Assembly (NCBI GenBank): GCA_902805675.1
Contig: CADCTA010000077.1
Coordinates: forward strand, 1 to 64,000
Direction: 5' to 3'
From: an uncultured Chthoniobacterales bacterium
Lineage (GTDB): Bacteria > Verrucomicrobiota > Verrucomicrobiia > Chthoniobacterales > UBA10450
Length of the DNA: 64,000 nucleotides
Position numbers and translations under genes: made by a program. The notes beneath the pieces are model-generated. The model had not been told where the DNA came from, made no database searches, and saw nothing but the letters and a program-made list of their open reading frames with translations. This document shows, in pieces, positions 8,319 to 17,486 of this stretch (the first letter of the stretch is position 1; every line of letters starts with the position of its first letter).

Positions 8319-9231
8319 CGCTGACGGTGAAGTAGCTGCCGCTCCTGAGAAGGATGCGGTTGTCGAAGACTTCCTGCGCTATCTCGAAGTCGAGCGAAAC
8401 TCCTCGCCGCGGACGATCACCGCCTATGCGCAGGCGCTCGGCGCGTTTCGGGCGCAGGCGAAGGGCCGCGCGTGGAAAACCTGCGTGGCCGACGATTTCC
8501 GCGACTACCTCTTTAGCGCAATGAAGAAGCGCCAGGCGCGCTCATACATCCGCCTGCAATTCTCTGCGTTTCGGACGTTCTACCGATTTCTCGTGGAACG
8601 GAAAGGTCTCGCCCGCGATCCAGTGCGCGAGCTCGAGCTCCCAAAGCCCGAGAAGAAGCTCCCGCTTGTCCTCACCCGGCAGCAGATCGACGAACTGCTC
8701 GGCGCGCCGCTGAAGGCGCCTAAACATCAGGCCGCGCCGACGTGGATGCCGCTCCGCGACGCTGCCATCATGGAACTCTTCTACAGCAGCGGCTTGCGCC
8801 TGGCGGAACTCGCATCGCTCAATGTCGCAGACGTGGACCTTTATACCGAGTCGGTGCGCGTGCTCGGGAAAGGCCGCAAGGAACGTGTCTGCCCAGTCGG
8901 CACTCCGGCCTTGGAAGCAGTCTCGCGCTACCGCTCCGCTGCGAATGTGCAAAGCGGCCCGTTGTTCATCAACAAGGCGCGGTCCCGCATCTCACCGCGA
9001 TCGATCTGGCTGACGCTGAAGCGCTACTTGCACTACACGTCCATCCCGATCGCCATCAGTCCGCATAAGCTCCGCCACAGTTTCGCCACCCATCTGCTCG
9101 ATTGCGGCGCCGATCTCCGCAGCGTGCAAGCGCTCCTCGGACATGCGAGCCTCTCGACGACCCAGATCTACACGCACGTCACGGTCGAGCGACTGAAGAA
9201 GGCCTACGACGACGCCCATCCGCGCGCATAG
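8302..9231 (+). CDS. xerC: XerC/XerD-type tyrosine recombinase
   Basis: Up to 309 residues from a TTG at 8302; no ATG lies near. An N-terminal SAM-like core-binding domain (about 20-110) is followed by the catalytic domain with the full tyrosine recombinase set: Arg in SSGLRLAEL, Lys in GKGRKER, HKLRH, LGHAS and the nucleophile Tyr in YTHV. Length and motifs fit XerC/D, which resolve chromosome dimers at dif in the cytoplasm, rather than a phage integrase. There is no neighbouring attachment site or cargo. Whether it is XerC or XerD cannot be decided from this alone. Confidence 0.9.
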   Translation: MSARNSADGEVAAAPEKDAVVEDFLRYLEVERNSSPRTITAYAQALGAFRAQAKGRAWKTCVADDFRDYLFSAMKKRQARSYIRLQFSAFRTFYRFLVERKGLARDPVRELELPKPEKKLPLVLTRQQIDELLGAPLKAPKHQAAPTWMPLRDAAIMELFYSSGLRLAELASLNVADVDLYTESVRVLGKGRKERVCPVGTPALEAVSRYRSAANVQSGPLFINKARSRISPRSIWLTLKRYLHYTSIPIAISPHKLRHSFATHLLDCGADLRSVQALLGHASLSTTQIYTHVTVERLKKAYDDAHPRA

Positions 9232-9252
9232 ATAGGCACCGGGCCTCCCGCG

Positions 9253-9408
9253 CGGTCATCCTGAGCCGCGAAGACGGCGAAGGACCTCACGCCCGCCCGC
9301 GATATTTGCGCACACACCGCGCCAGCCACCATCGTCGACCCTTCCCCACGCCCTCGCCGCATCGGCCACATAGGGCGATACGCACCCAAGGCTGAGGTCC
9401 GGCGTCGT
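9253..9408. repeat. family-A palindromic repeat, right arm degraded
   Basis: Begins with the family-A arm cggtcatcctgagccgcg, followed by gacggcgaaggacctc, which recurs near 24.2, 39.9, 48.5 and 59.0 kb. A weak counterpart to the opposite arm (tgaggtccggcgtcgtc) occurs near 9391-9408. It fills the gap between convergent xerC and clpC, where the transcripts must end. The limits of the degraded arm are approximate. Confidence 0.6.
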
Positions 9409-9414
9409 CTGGTC

Positions 9415-11904
9415 CTAGCTCGCGCTCGCAGCGGCGCTTTGCGGCTCCGCTACGTTGAACACCAGCTTACCGTTGGCGGCGCTTACGTGCACCACATCGC
9501 CAGCCTTCACGTTGCCGCGCAGCAGCTCTTCCGCGAATGGATCTTCAAGATAACGCTCCACCGCGCGGCGCATAGGACGCGCGCCGTATTGCGGATCGTA
9601 ACCCTTTTCGATGAGCAGCTCTTTTGCGGTTTTCTCAAGGTCGATGGTCACTTCCTTCGCCCTCACGCGCGCCAGCACCTTCGCCACTTCGAGCTCAACG
9701 ATCTGCATCAAGTCTTCCTTCACCAGCTGGTGGAAAACGATGATGTCGTCGAGACGGTTGATGAACTCGGGCTTGAACGCCCGCTTGGATTCCTCCAGCA
9801 ACCGATCACGCATCACGTCATACTCATGCTCGCCGACCGGCTTCGTCGCGCCGAATCCCATCGTCGTCTGACGCTGGAGCGTCTCCGCTCCGACGTTCGA
9901 CGTCATGATGATGATCGTGTTACGGAAGTCGATCTTGCGGCCCAGCGAATCGGTGATTTTGCCTTCTTCGAGGATCTGCAAAAGCAGATGCATCACGTCC
10001 GGATGCGCCTTCTCGATTTCGTCGAACAACACGACCGAGTACGGCCGGCGCCGCACTGCTTCTGAGAGCTGGCCACCCTCCTCATAACCGACATATCCGG
10101 GAGGCGAGCCGATCAACCGCGAGGCGGTGAACTTCTCCATGTACTCGGACATGTCGATCTGGATGAGCGCATCCCGATCGCCGAACATGAACTCCGCAAG
10201 GGTCTGCGCGAGGAACGTCTTACCGACTCCAGTGGGTCCGAGGAAGATGAACGAACCAATCGGGCGGCGGGGGTCCTTGAGATCTGCACGGCTGCGGCGA
10301 AGCGCTTTGGAGATCGCGACGACAGCTTCGTGCTGGCCAATGACCTTGCCCTTCAGCTCGTCTTCCATCTGCAGAAGCTTTTCGGTTTCCTTCTGCTCCA
10401 TCTTCTGGAGCGGAACACCGGTCACCTTCGAAATGATGTTCATCATGTCGTCGGCCGTAACGAGGACTTCCTTCTCCTCGCGCTCTTCACGCCAGTGAGT
10501 CAGGATGCCTTCGAGCTTGTCTTTCGTCTGCTTCTCCTTGTCGCGGAGTGACGCGGCCTTCTCGAAGTCCTGCGCCTTAATCGCGGCTTCTTTCTCGATG
10601 CGGATCTCTTCGATCTCGCGCTCGATCTCCTTTACGTCGGGCGGCCGGGTCATCGCGTTGATGCGCGCGCGTGCGCCGGCTTCGTCCATCACGTCGATTG
10701 CCTTGTCCGGCAGGAATCGGCCGGTGATGTAGCGCTCGGACAGCTTGACGGCCAGCTCAAGCGATTCATCGGTCAGCTTGGCCTTGTGGTGCGCTTCGTA
10801 CTTGGGCCGAAGACCCTTCAGAATCAGGATCGCCTCGTCGACGCTCGGCGCCTCCACTTTCACCGTCTGGAAGCGGCGCTCCAACGCGGCGTCCTTCTCG
10901 ATGTACTTGCGGTATTCGTTAAGCGTGGTCGCACCAACGCACTGCAACTCACCGCGGCTCAGCGCCGGCTTGATGATGTTCGACGCATCCATCGCGCCTT
11001 CGGCTGAACCGGCGCCAACGATCGTGTGCAACTCATCGATGAACAGGATCACGTTCTTCGAGCGGCGAATCTCGTCCATCACTGCCTTGATCCGCTCTTC
11101 GAACTGACCGCGATATTTCGTTCCCGCGACCATCAATGCGAGGTCGAGCGTGATCACCTTCTTGTCGCGCAGCAGTTCGGGAACGTTGCCGCTCGCAATC
11201 TCCTGCGCGAGCCCTTCTGCAATCGCCGTCTTGCCGACGCCCGCTTCGCCAAGTAGCACTGGATTGTTCTTCGTGCGACGGCAGAGAACCTGGATGACGC
11301 GCTCGATTTCGTTCACGCGTCCGATCACAGGATCCAGCTCACCCTTCTTCGCGAGCTCAGTCAGATCACGGCCAAACGCACGAAGCGCTGGGGTCTTGAC
11401 GTCCTTCTTCGAACCGCCCGTCTCTGCACCGCCGCCGCCACCTTCCTGCTCGGACTCGGGCGGTGTGAAGTTGGGGTCGAGCTCCTTGAGGATCTCGTTA
11501 CGCGTGCGCTCGATATCGACTTCGAGGCTCTTGAGAACGCGAGCGGCGACACCTTCGCCCTCACGGAGCAGGCCGAGCAAAATGTGCTCGGTTCCGACGT
11601 ACGAGTGATTGAGCGCCTTCGCCTCTTTGCCGGCGAGCGCGAGAACCTTCTTCACACGCGGCGTGTACGGGATATTCCCGACCATCTTCGTCTCGGGCCC
11701 GGAGCCGACCTGTTTCTCGACTTCCATCCGCACCGTCTCGAGATCGAGACCCATCTTCTGCAGCACGTTTACCGCGACGCCCTGACCAAGTTTGATCAGG
11801 CCGAGCAGCAGGTGCTCCGTACCGACGTAGTTGTGATTGAAGCGATCAGCTTCTTTGCGAGCCAGCGCCAGAACCTGCTGCGCTCGCGGAGTAAAATTAT
11901 TCAT
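9415..11904 (-). CDS. clpC: ATP-dependent Clp protease ATP-binding subunit ClpC
   Basis: 829 residues, starting [15 protein letters not shown]. Two N-terminal Clp repeats (about 5-65 and 80-140), an acidic-glycine linker (150-165), and the first AAA+ domain with Walker A GEAGVGKT at 219-226. A UVR-type helical middle domain (about 440-480, [15 protein letters not shown]) is the ClpC hallmark that separates it from ClpA. The second AAA+ domain has GPTGVGKT near 560. ClpC hexamers unfold proteins, including those tagged by arginine phosphorylation, and feed them to ClpP. The start overlaps the mcsB stop by eight bases. No clpP or ctsR is seen in the window. Confidence 0.96.
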   Translation of the reverse strand: MNNFTPRAQQVLALARKEADRFNHNYVGTEHLLLGLIKLGQGVAVNVLQKMGLDLETVRMEVEKQVGSGPETKMVGNIPYTPRVKKVLALAGKEAKALNHSYVGTEHILLGLLREGEGVAARVLKSLEVDIERTRNEILKELDPNFTPPESEQEGGGGGAETGGSKKDVKTPALRAFGRDLTELAKKGELDPVIGRVNEIERVIQVLCRRTKNNPVLLGEAGVGKTAIAEGLAQEIASGNVPELLRDKKVITLDLALMVAGTKYRGQFEERIKAVMDEIRRSKNVILFIDELHTIVGAGSAEGAMDASNIIKPALSRGELQCVGATTLNEYRKYIEKDAALERRFQTVKVEAPSVDEAILILKGLRPKYEAHHKAKLTDESLELAVKLSERYITGRFLPDKAIDVMDEAGARARINAMTRPPDVKEIEREIEEIRIEKEAAIKAQDFEKAASLRDKEKQTKDKLEGILTHWREEREEKEVLVTADDMMNIISKVTGVPLQKMEQKETEKLLQMEDELKGKVIGQHEAVVAISKALRRSRADLKDPRRPIGSFIFLGPTGVGKTFLAQTLAEFMFGDRDALIQIDMSEYMEKFTASRLIGSPPGYVGYEEGGQLSEAVRRRPYSVVLFDEIEKAHPDVMHLLLQILEEGKITDSLGRKIDFRNTIIIMTSNVGAETLQRQTTMGFGATKPVGEHEYDVMRDRLLEESKRAFKPEFINRLDDIIVFHQLVKEDLMQIVELEVAKVLARVRAKEVTIDLEKTAKELLIEKGYDPQYGARPMRRAVERYLEDPFAEELLRGNVKAGDVVHVSAANGKLVFNVAEPQSAAASAS

Positions 11905-13024
11905 TGTGTGTAGGCTCGGAACTCGTGCCGTTTCCCGTGGACTCCCGGGCCACTTTACTAATATCAGGTTTAGGAAATACTCGCAAACGCTCGCGGATGA
12001 TTTGGGCGCGCAACTCGTCGCGCTCCTCCGCATTCAGCTTCTGTTGGGAGCTCTTCTGCAGGTGCGCCGGCTGCGTGTCGATGAACAGCTCGTCGATTGG
12101 CAAGCGCCGATCTTCAGGGAAGGCACCGAGGTCGACGCCGAGCTTGATGATCGACAGAAGGTTCAGGGCCTCTTTCGAAGTCATCGCATGCGCGAACGTC
12201 AACACACCGTATGCGCGTCCGATCTGATCCCAAAGCGTGTTCGACTTCTTCTGAATCAGCATCTGCCGAGCGTCGTGCTCTTTCTCGATGATCGTCTCGA
12301 TCACTTTGCTCAGTCGGCTGACGATCTCTTCTTCCTTTTCGCCAAGCGTGGTCTGGTTCGAGATCTGGAAGAGGTTCCCCATCGCCTCAGTGCCTTCGCC
12401 GTAGAGCCCGCGAACCGCGAGACCGATCTTGTTCACAGCCTGGATGACCTGATTGATCATCTCGCTCAACACGAGACCGGGTAGATGCAACATCGCTGAC
12501 GCGCGCATTCCGGTGCCGACGTTCGTCGGACACGCGGTCAAATACCCAAGTCGTGGGTCGTAGGCGAAGTCGAGCTTGCCCTCAAGTGTGCTGTCGACTT
12601 TGTCGACGAGCTTGAACGCGTTCTTCAGCTGGAGCCCCGAGCGGATCGACTGCATGCGCAGGTGATCCTCTTCGTTCACCATGATGCTGAGCGTCTGGCG
12701 CCGGTTCATGATGACCGCGCTTCCAACGCTCTTCGCGGCGTGCTCGCGGCTGATCAGGTGACGCTCGACGAGCACCTGCTTCTCGAGCGCCGAGAGATCC
12801 TGCAGCAGCTCCGAGAAGGAATCCTGCATCTCGGGAAGTTCCTCCACCCGCGGCTTAATCAGCTCGAGCACCTGCGTCCGCTCCGTCTTCTTCGCCCACC
12901 CCGGGAAGGAGCGATGCCGGAGATTGCGGGCGAGGCGCACACGGCTGCTGATGACAATTTGGTGATGCGGGCCTTCTCCGCGAAGCCACTCACCACCAGC
13001 CGCTATGACATTTGCAAATTTCAT
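11897..13024 (-). CDS. mcsB: protein arginine kinase McsB
   Basis: 375 residues. It has the phosphagen-kinase-derived fold: IVISSRVRLARNL at 23-35 binds nucleotide, and CPTNVGTGMRAS around C165 is the active-site region. McsB phosphorylates arginine residues on damaged proteins, and pArg marks them for ClpC-ClpP. McsB depends on the zinc protein McsA for activity, which is encoded just upstream with an ATGA overlap. The system is best known from Firmicutes; a complete copy beside clpC in a Gram-negative is noteworthy though not unique. All expected segments are present and length is normal. Confidence 0.95.
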   Translation of the reverse strand: MKFANVIAAGGEWLRGEGPHHQIVISSRVRLARNLRHRSFPGWAKKTERTQVLELIKPRVEELPEMQDSFSELLQDLSALEKQVLVERHLISREHAAKSVGSAVIMNRRQTLSIMVNEEDHLRMQSIRSGLQLKNAFKLVDKVDSTLEGKLDFAYDPRLGYLTACPTNVGTGMRASAMLHLPGLVLSEMINQVIQAVNKIGLAVRGLYGEGTEAMGNLFQISNQTTLGEKEEEIVSRLSKVIETIIEKEHDARQMLIQKKSNTLWDQIGRAYGVLTFAHAMTSKEALNLLSIIKLGVDLGAFPEDRRLPIDELFIDTQPAHLQKSSQQKLNAEERDELRAQIIRERLRVFPKPDISKVARESTGNGTSSEPTHNE

Positions 13025-13521
13025 CGTGGTGAAGTCGCCGACTGAGTCTCCAGCTGCTTGATCTGATCGCGCAGCGCTGCGGCTGATTCGTAATTCTCCT
13101 CCGCCACCGCCTTCTGCAGGTCGTGCGTCAGAGTGCGCATGCGATCGGCGAGCTCGATCTCACGGTGCGCGCGCTGCGGCAATTTGCCGATGTGTTCAGT
13201 GCCCTTGTGCATTGCCTTTAGGAGACTCCCCAGCCCCTCCGAGAACGTGATGTAACATGCGCTGCAACCCAGCCGGCCCGTTTTCTTGAAATCGGCCTGC
13301 GTGAAGCCGCACACCGTGCACTTCTGTGTCGGTGCGCCCTTCTCGATCTCCTCCGCGGCGCCGATCCCGAGCAGCAGATCCGCCAGGGCAAAACCGGTGG
13401 GATCCTGCACGCCTTTCTCCTTCGAGCACGAGTCGCAGAGGTTCACCTTCTGCATCTTGCCCTCGAGGATCTGCGTCAGGAACACGGTCGCGTCATTGCA
13501 TTTGCAAACGTCGCACAACAT
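13021..13521 (-). CDS. mcsA: McsA-type zinc-finger activator of McsB
   Basis: 166 residues from the ATG at 13521. There are four CxxC pairs: C3/C6, C29/C32, C68/C71 and C86/C89, which likely form two treble-clef-like zinc sites. A C-terminal UVR-type helical hairpin follows (about 133-165, LQKAVAEENYESAAALRDQI). This is the McsA architecture. McsA activates McsB and bridges to ClpC. A GGAGG sits 14 bases before the start, a long but possible ribosome-binding spacing. It is the first gene of the mcsA-mcsB-clpC operon and its stop overlaps the mcsB start. Confidence 0.93.
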   Translation of the reverse strand: MLCDVCKCNDATVFLTQILEGKMQKVNLCDSCSKEKGVQDPTGFALADLLLGIGAAEEIEKGAPTQKCTVCGFTQADFKKTGRLGCSACYITFSEGLGSLLKAMHKGTEHIGKLPQRAHREIELADRMRTLTHDLQKAVAEENYESAAALRDQIKQLETQSATSPR

Positions 13522-13610
13522 CGCTCTTAATTTAACCTCCGGGCGGGGGAAACATTCGACCCCCGCATTGTTTGAGCACCTTCTGCGCCGGGAACAGGGT
13601 GTTCCGCCGG

Positions 13611-14615
13611 TCAGGAATAGATCAGCGTCCCACCCTCGCGCACGATCTCCCGGAAACGCGCGATCATGCGCGTGCTGATCGGTCCAGGTTTGCCCGTTCC
13701 GATCACGCGACCGTCGGCCTTGATCACCGGAATGACCTCCGCCGCGGTGCCCGTCAGGAGACACTCATCGGCCACGAATACGTCGTGCCGCGTGATGTCT
13801 GTCTCGGTGATCTTGATCCCGAGTTCCGCCGCAATCTCAAACACGACCGCGCGCGTAATGCCGCGCAGCGCTCCAGCCGAAATCGGCGGCGTGAAAATCT
13901 GACCCTTCTTGATGATGAAAACATTGTCCGCCGTGCACTCAGCGACGTTGCCGGCGTCGTTCAGCATCAGCGCTTCGTCGGCGCCCGCGAGGTTCGCCTC
14001 GATGCGCGCCATCACATTGTTCAGGTAGTTGAGCGACTTGACCGCGGGGTTCAAAACCGCCGCACCCGCACGGCGCGTCGCACACGTGATGATGGTGAGG
14101 CCGCTGCGATAAACTTCCTCCGGATACAACGCGATCGTCGCTGCAATGATGATCACGCTCGGGCGCTTACATTGCGTTGGATTGAGTCCGAGATTCCCGA
14201 CGCCACGCGTGACGATCTGGCGAATGTAACCGTCGCGCAGACCGTTCTGCCGGATCGTCTCGAGCAGCGCCTCGGTCATCTCCTCTTTGCTCATCGGAAT
14301 CTCGAGGCAGATGGAACGCGCGGAATCCCAGAGCCGGTCGTGATGCTCTTCCAGGCGGAAGACGCGGCCGTTGTAAAAGCGAATGCCTTCGAACACGCCG
14401 TCGCCGTAGAGCAGGCCGTGATCGAACACCGACACCTTTGCCTCTGATTCTGGAAGGAACTGGCCGTCAATGTAGATCGTCGACTGCTTGGCCGCTGGCG
14501 CGCTGGTCCGCGACTCGTTAGCCGGTTTTACAGCCGCGTTCGGCGAGGCGTCGCCGCTCTGCGGTTCGTCTAAAACCAACGTGTCGCCGTCACCGCTCGA
14601 AGTTGTATTTGCCAC
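13611..14615 (-). CDS. ilvE: branched-chain amino acid aminotransferase (class IV PLP enzyme)
   Basis: 334 residues from a GTG. The catalytic domain starts at IYIDGQFLP (residue 47) and holds FDHGLLYGDGVFEGIR, the PLP lysine K193 in NPAVKSLNYLNN, GNVAECTADNVF and LTGTAAEV, all class IV signatures of BCAT/D-amino-acid transaminases. It transfers amino groups between glutamate and branched-chain 2-oxo acids. The GIRFYNG and SLNYLNNV contexts favour BCAT. The first 45 residues are a low-complexity S/A/P/D-rich extension not typical of the family, and no in-frame Met occurs before the domain. The gene ends 89 bases before mcsA. Confidence 0.9.
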   Translation of the reverse strand: MANTTSSGDGDTLVLDEPQSGDASPNAAVKPANESRTSAPAAKQSTIYIDGQFLPESEAKVSVFDHGLLYGDGVFEGIRFYNGRVFRLEEHHDRLWDSARSICLEIPMSKEEMTEALLETIRQNGLRDGYIRQIVTRGVGNLGLNPTQCKRPSVIIIAATIALYPEEVYRSGLTIITCATRRAGAAVLNPAVKSLNYLNNVMARIEANLAGADEALMLNDAGNVAECTADNVFIIKKGQIFTPPISAGALRGITRAVVFEIAAELGIKITETDITRHDVFVADECLLTGTAAEVIPVIKADGRVIGTGKPGPISTRMIARFREIVREGGTLIYS

Positions 14616-14672
14616 GCGAAAACGTTCGGCCCTTAGAGAGGCAATTCAAGCGGCAAATAGGCGTGCGCAACG

Positions 14673-15338
14673 CTAACCGAGCATTCCGTCGACAATGCGC
14701 AGCTGTCGATCGCCGCGGTCAGCGAGCCTGCTGTCATGCGTCACGACCAGCAGCGTCTTCTTGCGCTCGTGCGCCAGATTCAGAAGCAGGTCGATGATCG
14801 TGTCGCCTGTTTTCGAGTCAAGATTTCCGGTCGGCTCGTCGGCGAAAATGATGTCTGGATCGTTCGTTAAAGCCCGCGCAATCGCGACGCGCTGTTGCTC
14901 GCCACCGGACAGCTCAGCCGGCAGATGATGCATGCGCTCTGCGAGCCCGACATCCGACAGGCTCACCTCGCCCATGTTTGTCTTCGGCCGTCCGCCGATC
15001 ATTCCCGGCAAGGTGACGTTCTCGAGGGCCGTGAGCTCCGGCAGCAGGAAATACCCTTGGAATACGAAGCCCATCTTCTCGTTGCGCAGCTTCGCCTGTG
15101 AAGTCGCGCTGCCGCTGTAGAGCCTGCGCCCTTCGAATTCCACGGTTCCCGACTCCGGCCGCTCCAACCCAGCAAGCGTGTAGAGCAGCGTTGTCTTCCC
15201 GGCTCCGGATGCGCCGACGAGGAAGACGGTTTCGCCTTGCTGGACCTCCAACGAAACGCCCCGCAAGACTTCGATCCGCCGGCTCCCGATGCGGAACGAG
15301 CGTCGCAAATCCTGCGCGACCAGCTGCGGAGAAGTCAT
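14673..15338 (-). CDS. lolD: LolD/MacB-type ABC transporter ATP-binding protein
   Basis: 221 residues. Walker A GASGAGKT, signature LSGGEQQRVAIARAL, Walker B IIFADEPTGNLD and VVTHDSRLA are intact. EPTGNLD is typical of the LolD/MacB/FtsE group. LolD energises release of lipoproteins from the inner membrane toward the outer membrane. No LolC/LolE permease is next to it: to its left is ilvE and to its right a peptidoglycan-binding protein. Either the permease is elsewhere or it serves another MacB-like permease, so the gene name is provisional. Confidence 0.8.
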   Translation of the reverse strand: MTSPQLVAQDLRRSFRIGSRRIEVLRGVSLEVQQGETVFLVGASGAGKTTLLYTLAGLERPESGTVEFEGRRLYSGSATSQAKLRNEKMGFVFQGYFLLPELTALENVTLPGMIGGRPKTNMGEVSLSDVGLAERMHHLPAELSGGEQQRVAIARALTNDPDIIFADEPTGNLDSKTGDTIIDLLLNLAHERKKTLLVVTHDSRLADRGDRQLRIVDGMLG

Positions 15339-15460
15339 CGGCGCAGCAATCGCCTATTCGCGCAGCATGCGCAATCGGAGCGCGCTTCGCGGCAAAAAAA
15401 GAAACCGCGCGAAAGATCTCTCCTTCGCGCGGCTTCGAGTTCGTTCTGTCGCTTGGTCGC

Positions 15461-16327
15461 TTACACGACTCCGAGCGCGGCCAGCGTTGGCCCGTCGATT
15501 CGGCGCGTCACGTAGAGACCGTTGTCGCGCTGGAAGCGCGCAAGCGCTGCACGCGTTTGCGGTCCGATGAGGCCGTCGAGTGCTCCGCGGTAGTATCCGT
15601 CACGGCGCAGCTCGCGCTGCACGCGAAGCATGACCTGGCGCGGCTCCATTTGATTGTAGCCGTAGATCGGCTCGTCGTACCTGTAGGTGCTGTACGACGG
15701 ATCGTAGCCGTAGGCTGGGTACCAGTATCCACGATCCCAGTAGTAATATCCGCCACCGAAGAGCGCGAAGCGGCTGTAATTGCTGCGCCACCAGGTGCGA
15801 TCCCGGCGCTCACGACGATGATAGCGTCGCGCTTCGTCGTATGACCACGAATGTGCCCGCGGTCCACGACGCTCGCGGTTCCAGTCACGGCCCTCACGGC
15901 GGCGCACTTCACGATCACCCTCAGCGGCAATCTGTTGCTGCATCGCGTCTGGCCGGAAGTCGCGAACCCGCTCGCGCTCGATCTGCGGTTGCACAGCGAT
16001 ATCCGGGCGCACGTCGCGCACGCGATCGCGCTCTCCCTCCGGCTGCCAGTCACGACGTGGACGATCGGCATCGCGATCCACGACTTCTGGCTGCCGGTCG
16101 CGCCGCGGACGCTCCATAACTGGAGCCTCAGGCGCTGGCGCGGCCTGTTGAGCCTGCACCTCGCCGCGATTCTCGCGGTTCTCGCGCCGCTCCATTTGCC
16201 GCTCGATCTTCGCGGCCCGCTTTTCAGCTTTGCGCCGTTCCTTTTCTTCTTTGTCCTTGGGATCCGCATTCGCGCAGAGCGGCAGCGCAATCCCGAGGCA
16301 TATCGTTAGTGCTAGTGTTCTTTTCAT
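15461..16327 (-). CDS. secreted peptidoglycan-binding protein with RD/E-rich linker, copy 1
   Basis: 288 residues. Signal peptide MKRTLALTICLGIALPLCANA, then a highly charged low-complexity region (about 22-170) dominated by R, D, E, Q and P. An aromatic block FALFGGGYYYWDRGYWYPAY follows (about 190-210), and the C-terminus is a PG_binding_1 domain (about 230-288, VQRELRRDGYYRGALDGLIG and TRAALARFQRDNGL). Such domains bind peptidoglycan in the periplasm. It is 48 bases from a paralogue with the same layout. No catalytic domain is present, so a structural or scaffolding role is inferred. Confidence 0.8.
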   Translation of the reverse strand: MKRTLALTICLGIALPLCANADPKDKEEKERRKAEKRAAKIERQMERRENRENRGEVQAQQAAPAPEAPVMERPRRDRQPEVVDRDADRPRRDWQPEGERDRVRDVRPDIAVQPQIERERVRDFRPDAMQQQIAAEGDREVRRREGRDWNRERRGPRAHSWSYDEARRYHRRERRDRTWWRSNYSRFALFGGGYYYWDRGYWYPAYGYDPSYSTYRYDEPIYGYNQMEPRQVMLRVQRELRRDGYYRGALDGLIGPQTRAALARFQRDNGLYVTRRIDGPTLAALGVV

Positions 16328-16375
16328 AAGTTTAGCGTGCTGTTTTAGACAGGAGCCGCGCGGCGTTATTCACGC

Positions 16376-17410
16376 CTAGTCGAAATCGAGCGCGTTCAAC
16401 GTCTCCTGGTCGATCTCGCCCGTCATCGGCAGCCCTTCGGCTGCCTGGAAGTTCATGATCGCTTGCTGCGTCATCGGGCCGTAGGTCCCGTCGACTGCGG
16501 CGCGGTAGTAGCCCCGCTGCTGGAGCCTCGTCTGCACCATCGCAATCACCTGCCCTGGCGGCAATCCGTTATACGAATACAGCGGCGCCGCGTACGTGTA
16601 GGTGCTGTAGTACGGATCATATCCGTAGGCTGGATACCAGTAGCCGCGGTTCCAATAATAATACCCGCCGCCGAAGAGCACGAAACGGTTGTAGTTCCGG
16701 CGCCAGTAGTCGCGGTTGTGCCAGCGACGATGCTTGCGATCGAAGTTGGGGTCGCCCTCGTGCCGCTCGTGCCAATTGCGATGGCGGTCACCGCGAGTGC
16801 GACCGTCGCGATCGTGGTCGCGGTCGCGATCTCGGTTCCGCCAGCGCCGATGCTCTTCCCGCTGCTGGCCGCCGCCCGGCGCAGTGGCGACGCCGGTTTG
16901 GTTCTCCAGATTCGCGTTTGGCACCGCAACTCCAACGTCCCTGCCGCGATTGCGCTCTTCCCGATTCCGATTGGCCAAGTCACTCAGGCGATCGGCGCGA
17001 TCCGCGTCGCGCCGGCGGAAGCGCGGGGTCGCAACTGTCGGCGCCTGGATCGGCTGCTCGACGGGCGCGGTGTTCATCACGCGCGGCGCTTCGCCAGCAG
17101 TCGGATCGAAGCGAGGCTGGTTGAAACCGCGCGAGCCGACCGGCCGATCCATGTCTGGATCCATCATCCGGCCACCCCGCGCGATGCCTTCGCGCCCGCT
17201 AAATGCGCGCTGCTGCGCGGGGCGTAACGGCCGCTGCATCGCTGCAGGGTTTCGCTGTTGCACGGGAGCGGGTCGCGGCCGTGCTACCATCCGGTTGATC
17301 GCGGCCTGCTGTCGCGCGGCCTGCCGCTCTGCTTTCGATTGCCCGAATGCCTCCAGCGGCAGCGCGATTGTCGCGAGTAGAAGGAAAATTCCAAGACGTC
17401 TCATAAGCAT
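16376..17410 (-). CDS. secreted peptidoglycan-binding protein with RD/E-rich linker, copy 2
   Basis: 344 residues, or 342 from the second ATG at 17404, which fits the signal peptide MRRLGIFLLLATIALPLEAF better. Same order as its neighbour: signal peptide, long charged linker (about 25-225, Arg/Gln/Asn-rich), aromatic block FVLFGGGYYYWNRGYWYPAY, and a PG_binding_1 domain (about 285-344, VQTRLQQRGYYRAAVDGTYG). The aromatic block and C-terminal domain are strongly conserved between the two while the linkers are not, as expected after tandem duplication with relaxed selection on the linkers. Likely periplasmic and cell-wall associated. Confidence 0.8.
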   Translation of the reverse strand: MLMRRLGIFLLLATIALPLEAFGQSKAERQAARQQAAINRMVARPRPAPVQQRNPAAMQRPLRPAQQRAFSGREGIARGGRMMDPDMDRPVGSRGFNQPRFDPTAGEAPRVMNTAPVEQPIQAPTVATPRFRRRDADRADRLSDLANRNREERNRGRDVGVAVPNANLENQTGVATAPGGGQQREEHRRWRNRDRDRDHDRDGRTRGDRHRNWHERHEGDPNFDRKHRRWHNRDYWRRNYNRFVLFGGGYYYWNRGYWYPAYGYDPYYSTYTYAAPLYSYNGLPPGQVIAMVQTRLQQRGYYRAAVDGTYGPMTQQAIMNFQAAEGLPMTGEIDQETLNALDFD

Positions 17411-17486
17411 GTGGAGTTTAGGCCGCGTGGCCCGCGCTATTCAACCACGGCAGCGGCAAGTAGTTGCGCCACGCCGCACGCGCCGT

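Noticed and set aside
8302-9231. XerC-type recombinase considered as a phage or island integrase
   Set aside because: No tRNA-linked attachment site, cargo or other phage genes adjoin it, and the length and motifs fit the housekeeping Xer type.
11837-12484. Plus-strand frame over mcsB/clpC
   Set aside because: Antisense to two conserved genes with no motif; a shadow frame.
13021-13764. An N-terminal extension of McsA reaching to 13764
   Set aside because: The extra part overlaps ilvE in antisense and lacks conservation; the first CxxC pair begins immediately after the ATG at 13521.
15098-15844. Plus-strand frame across lolD and the first peptidoglycan-binding gene
   Set aside because: It is antisense to two recognisable genes and has no recognised domain.
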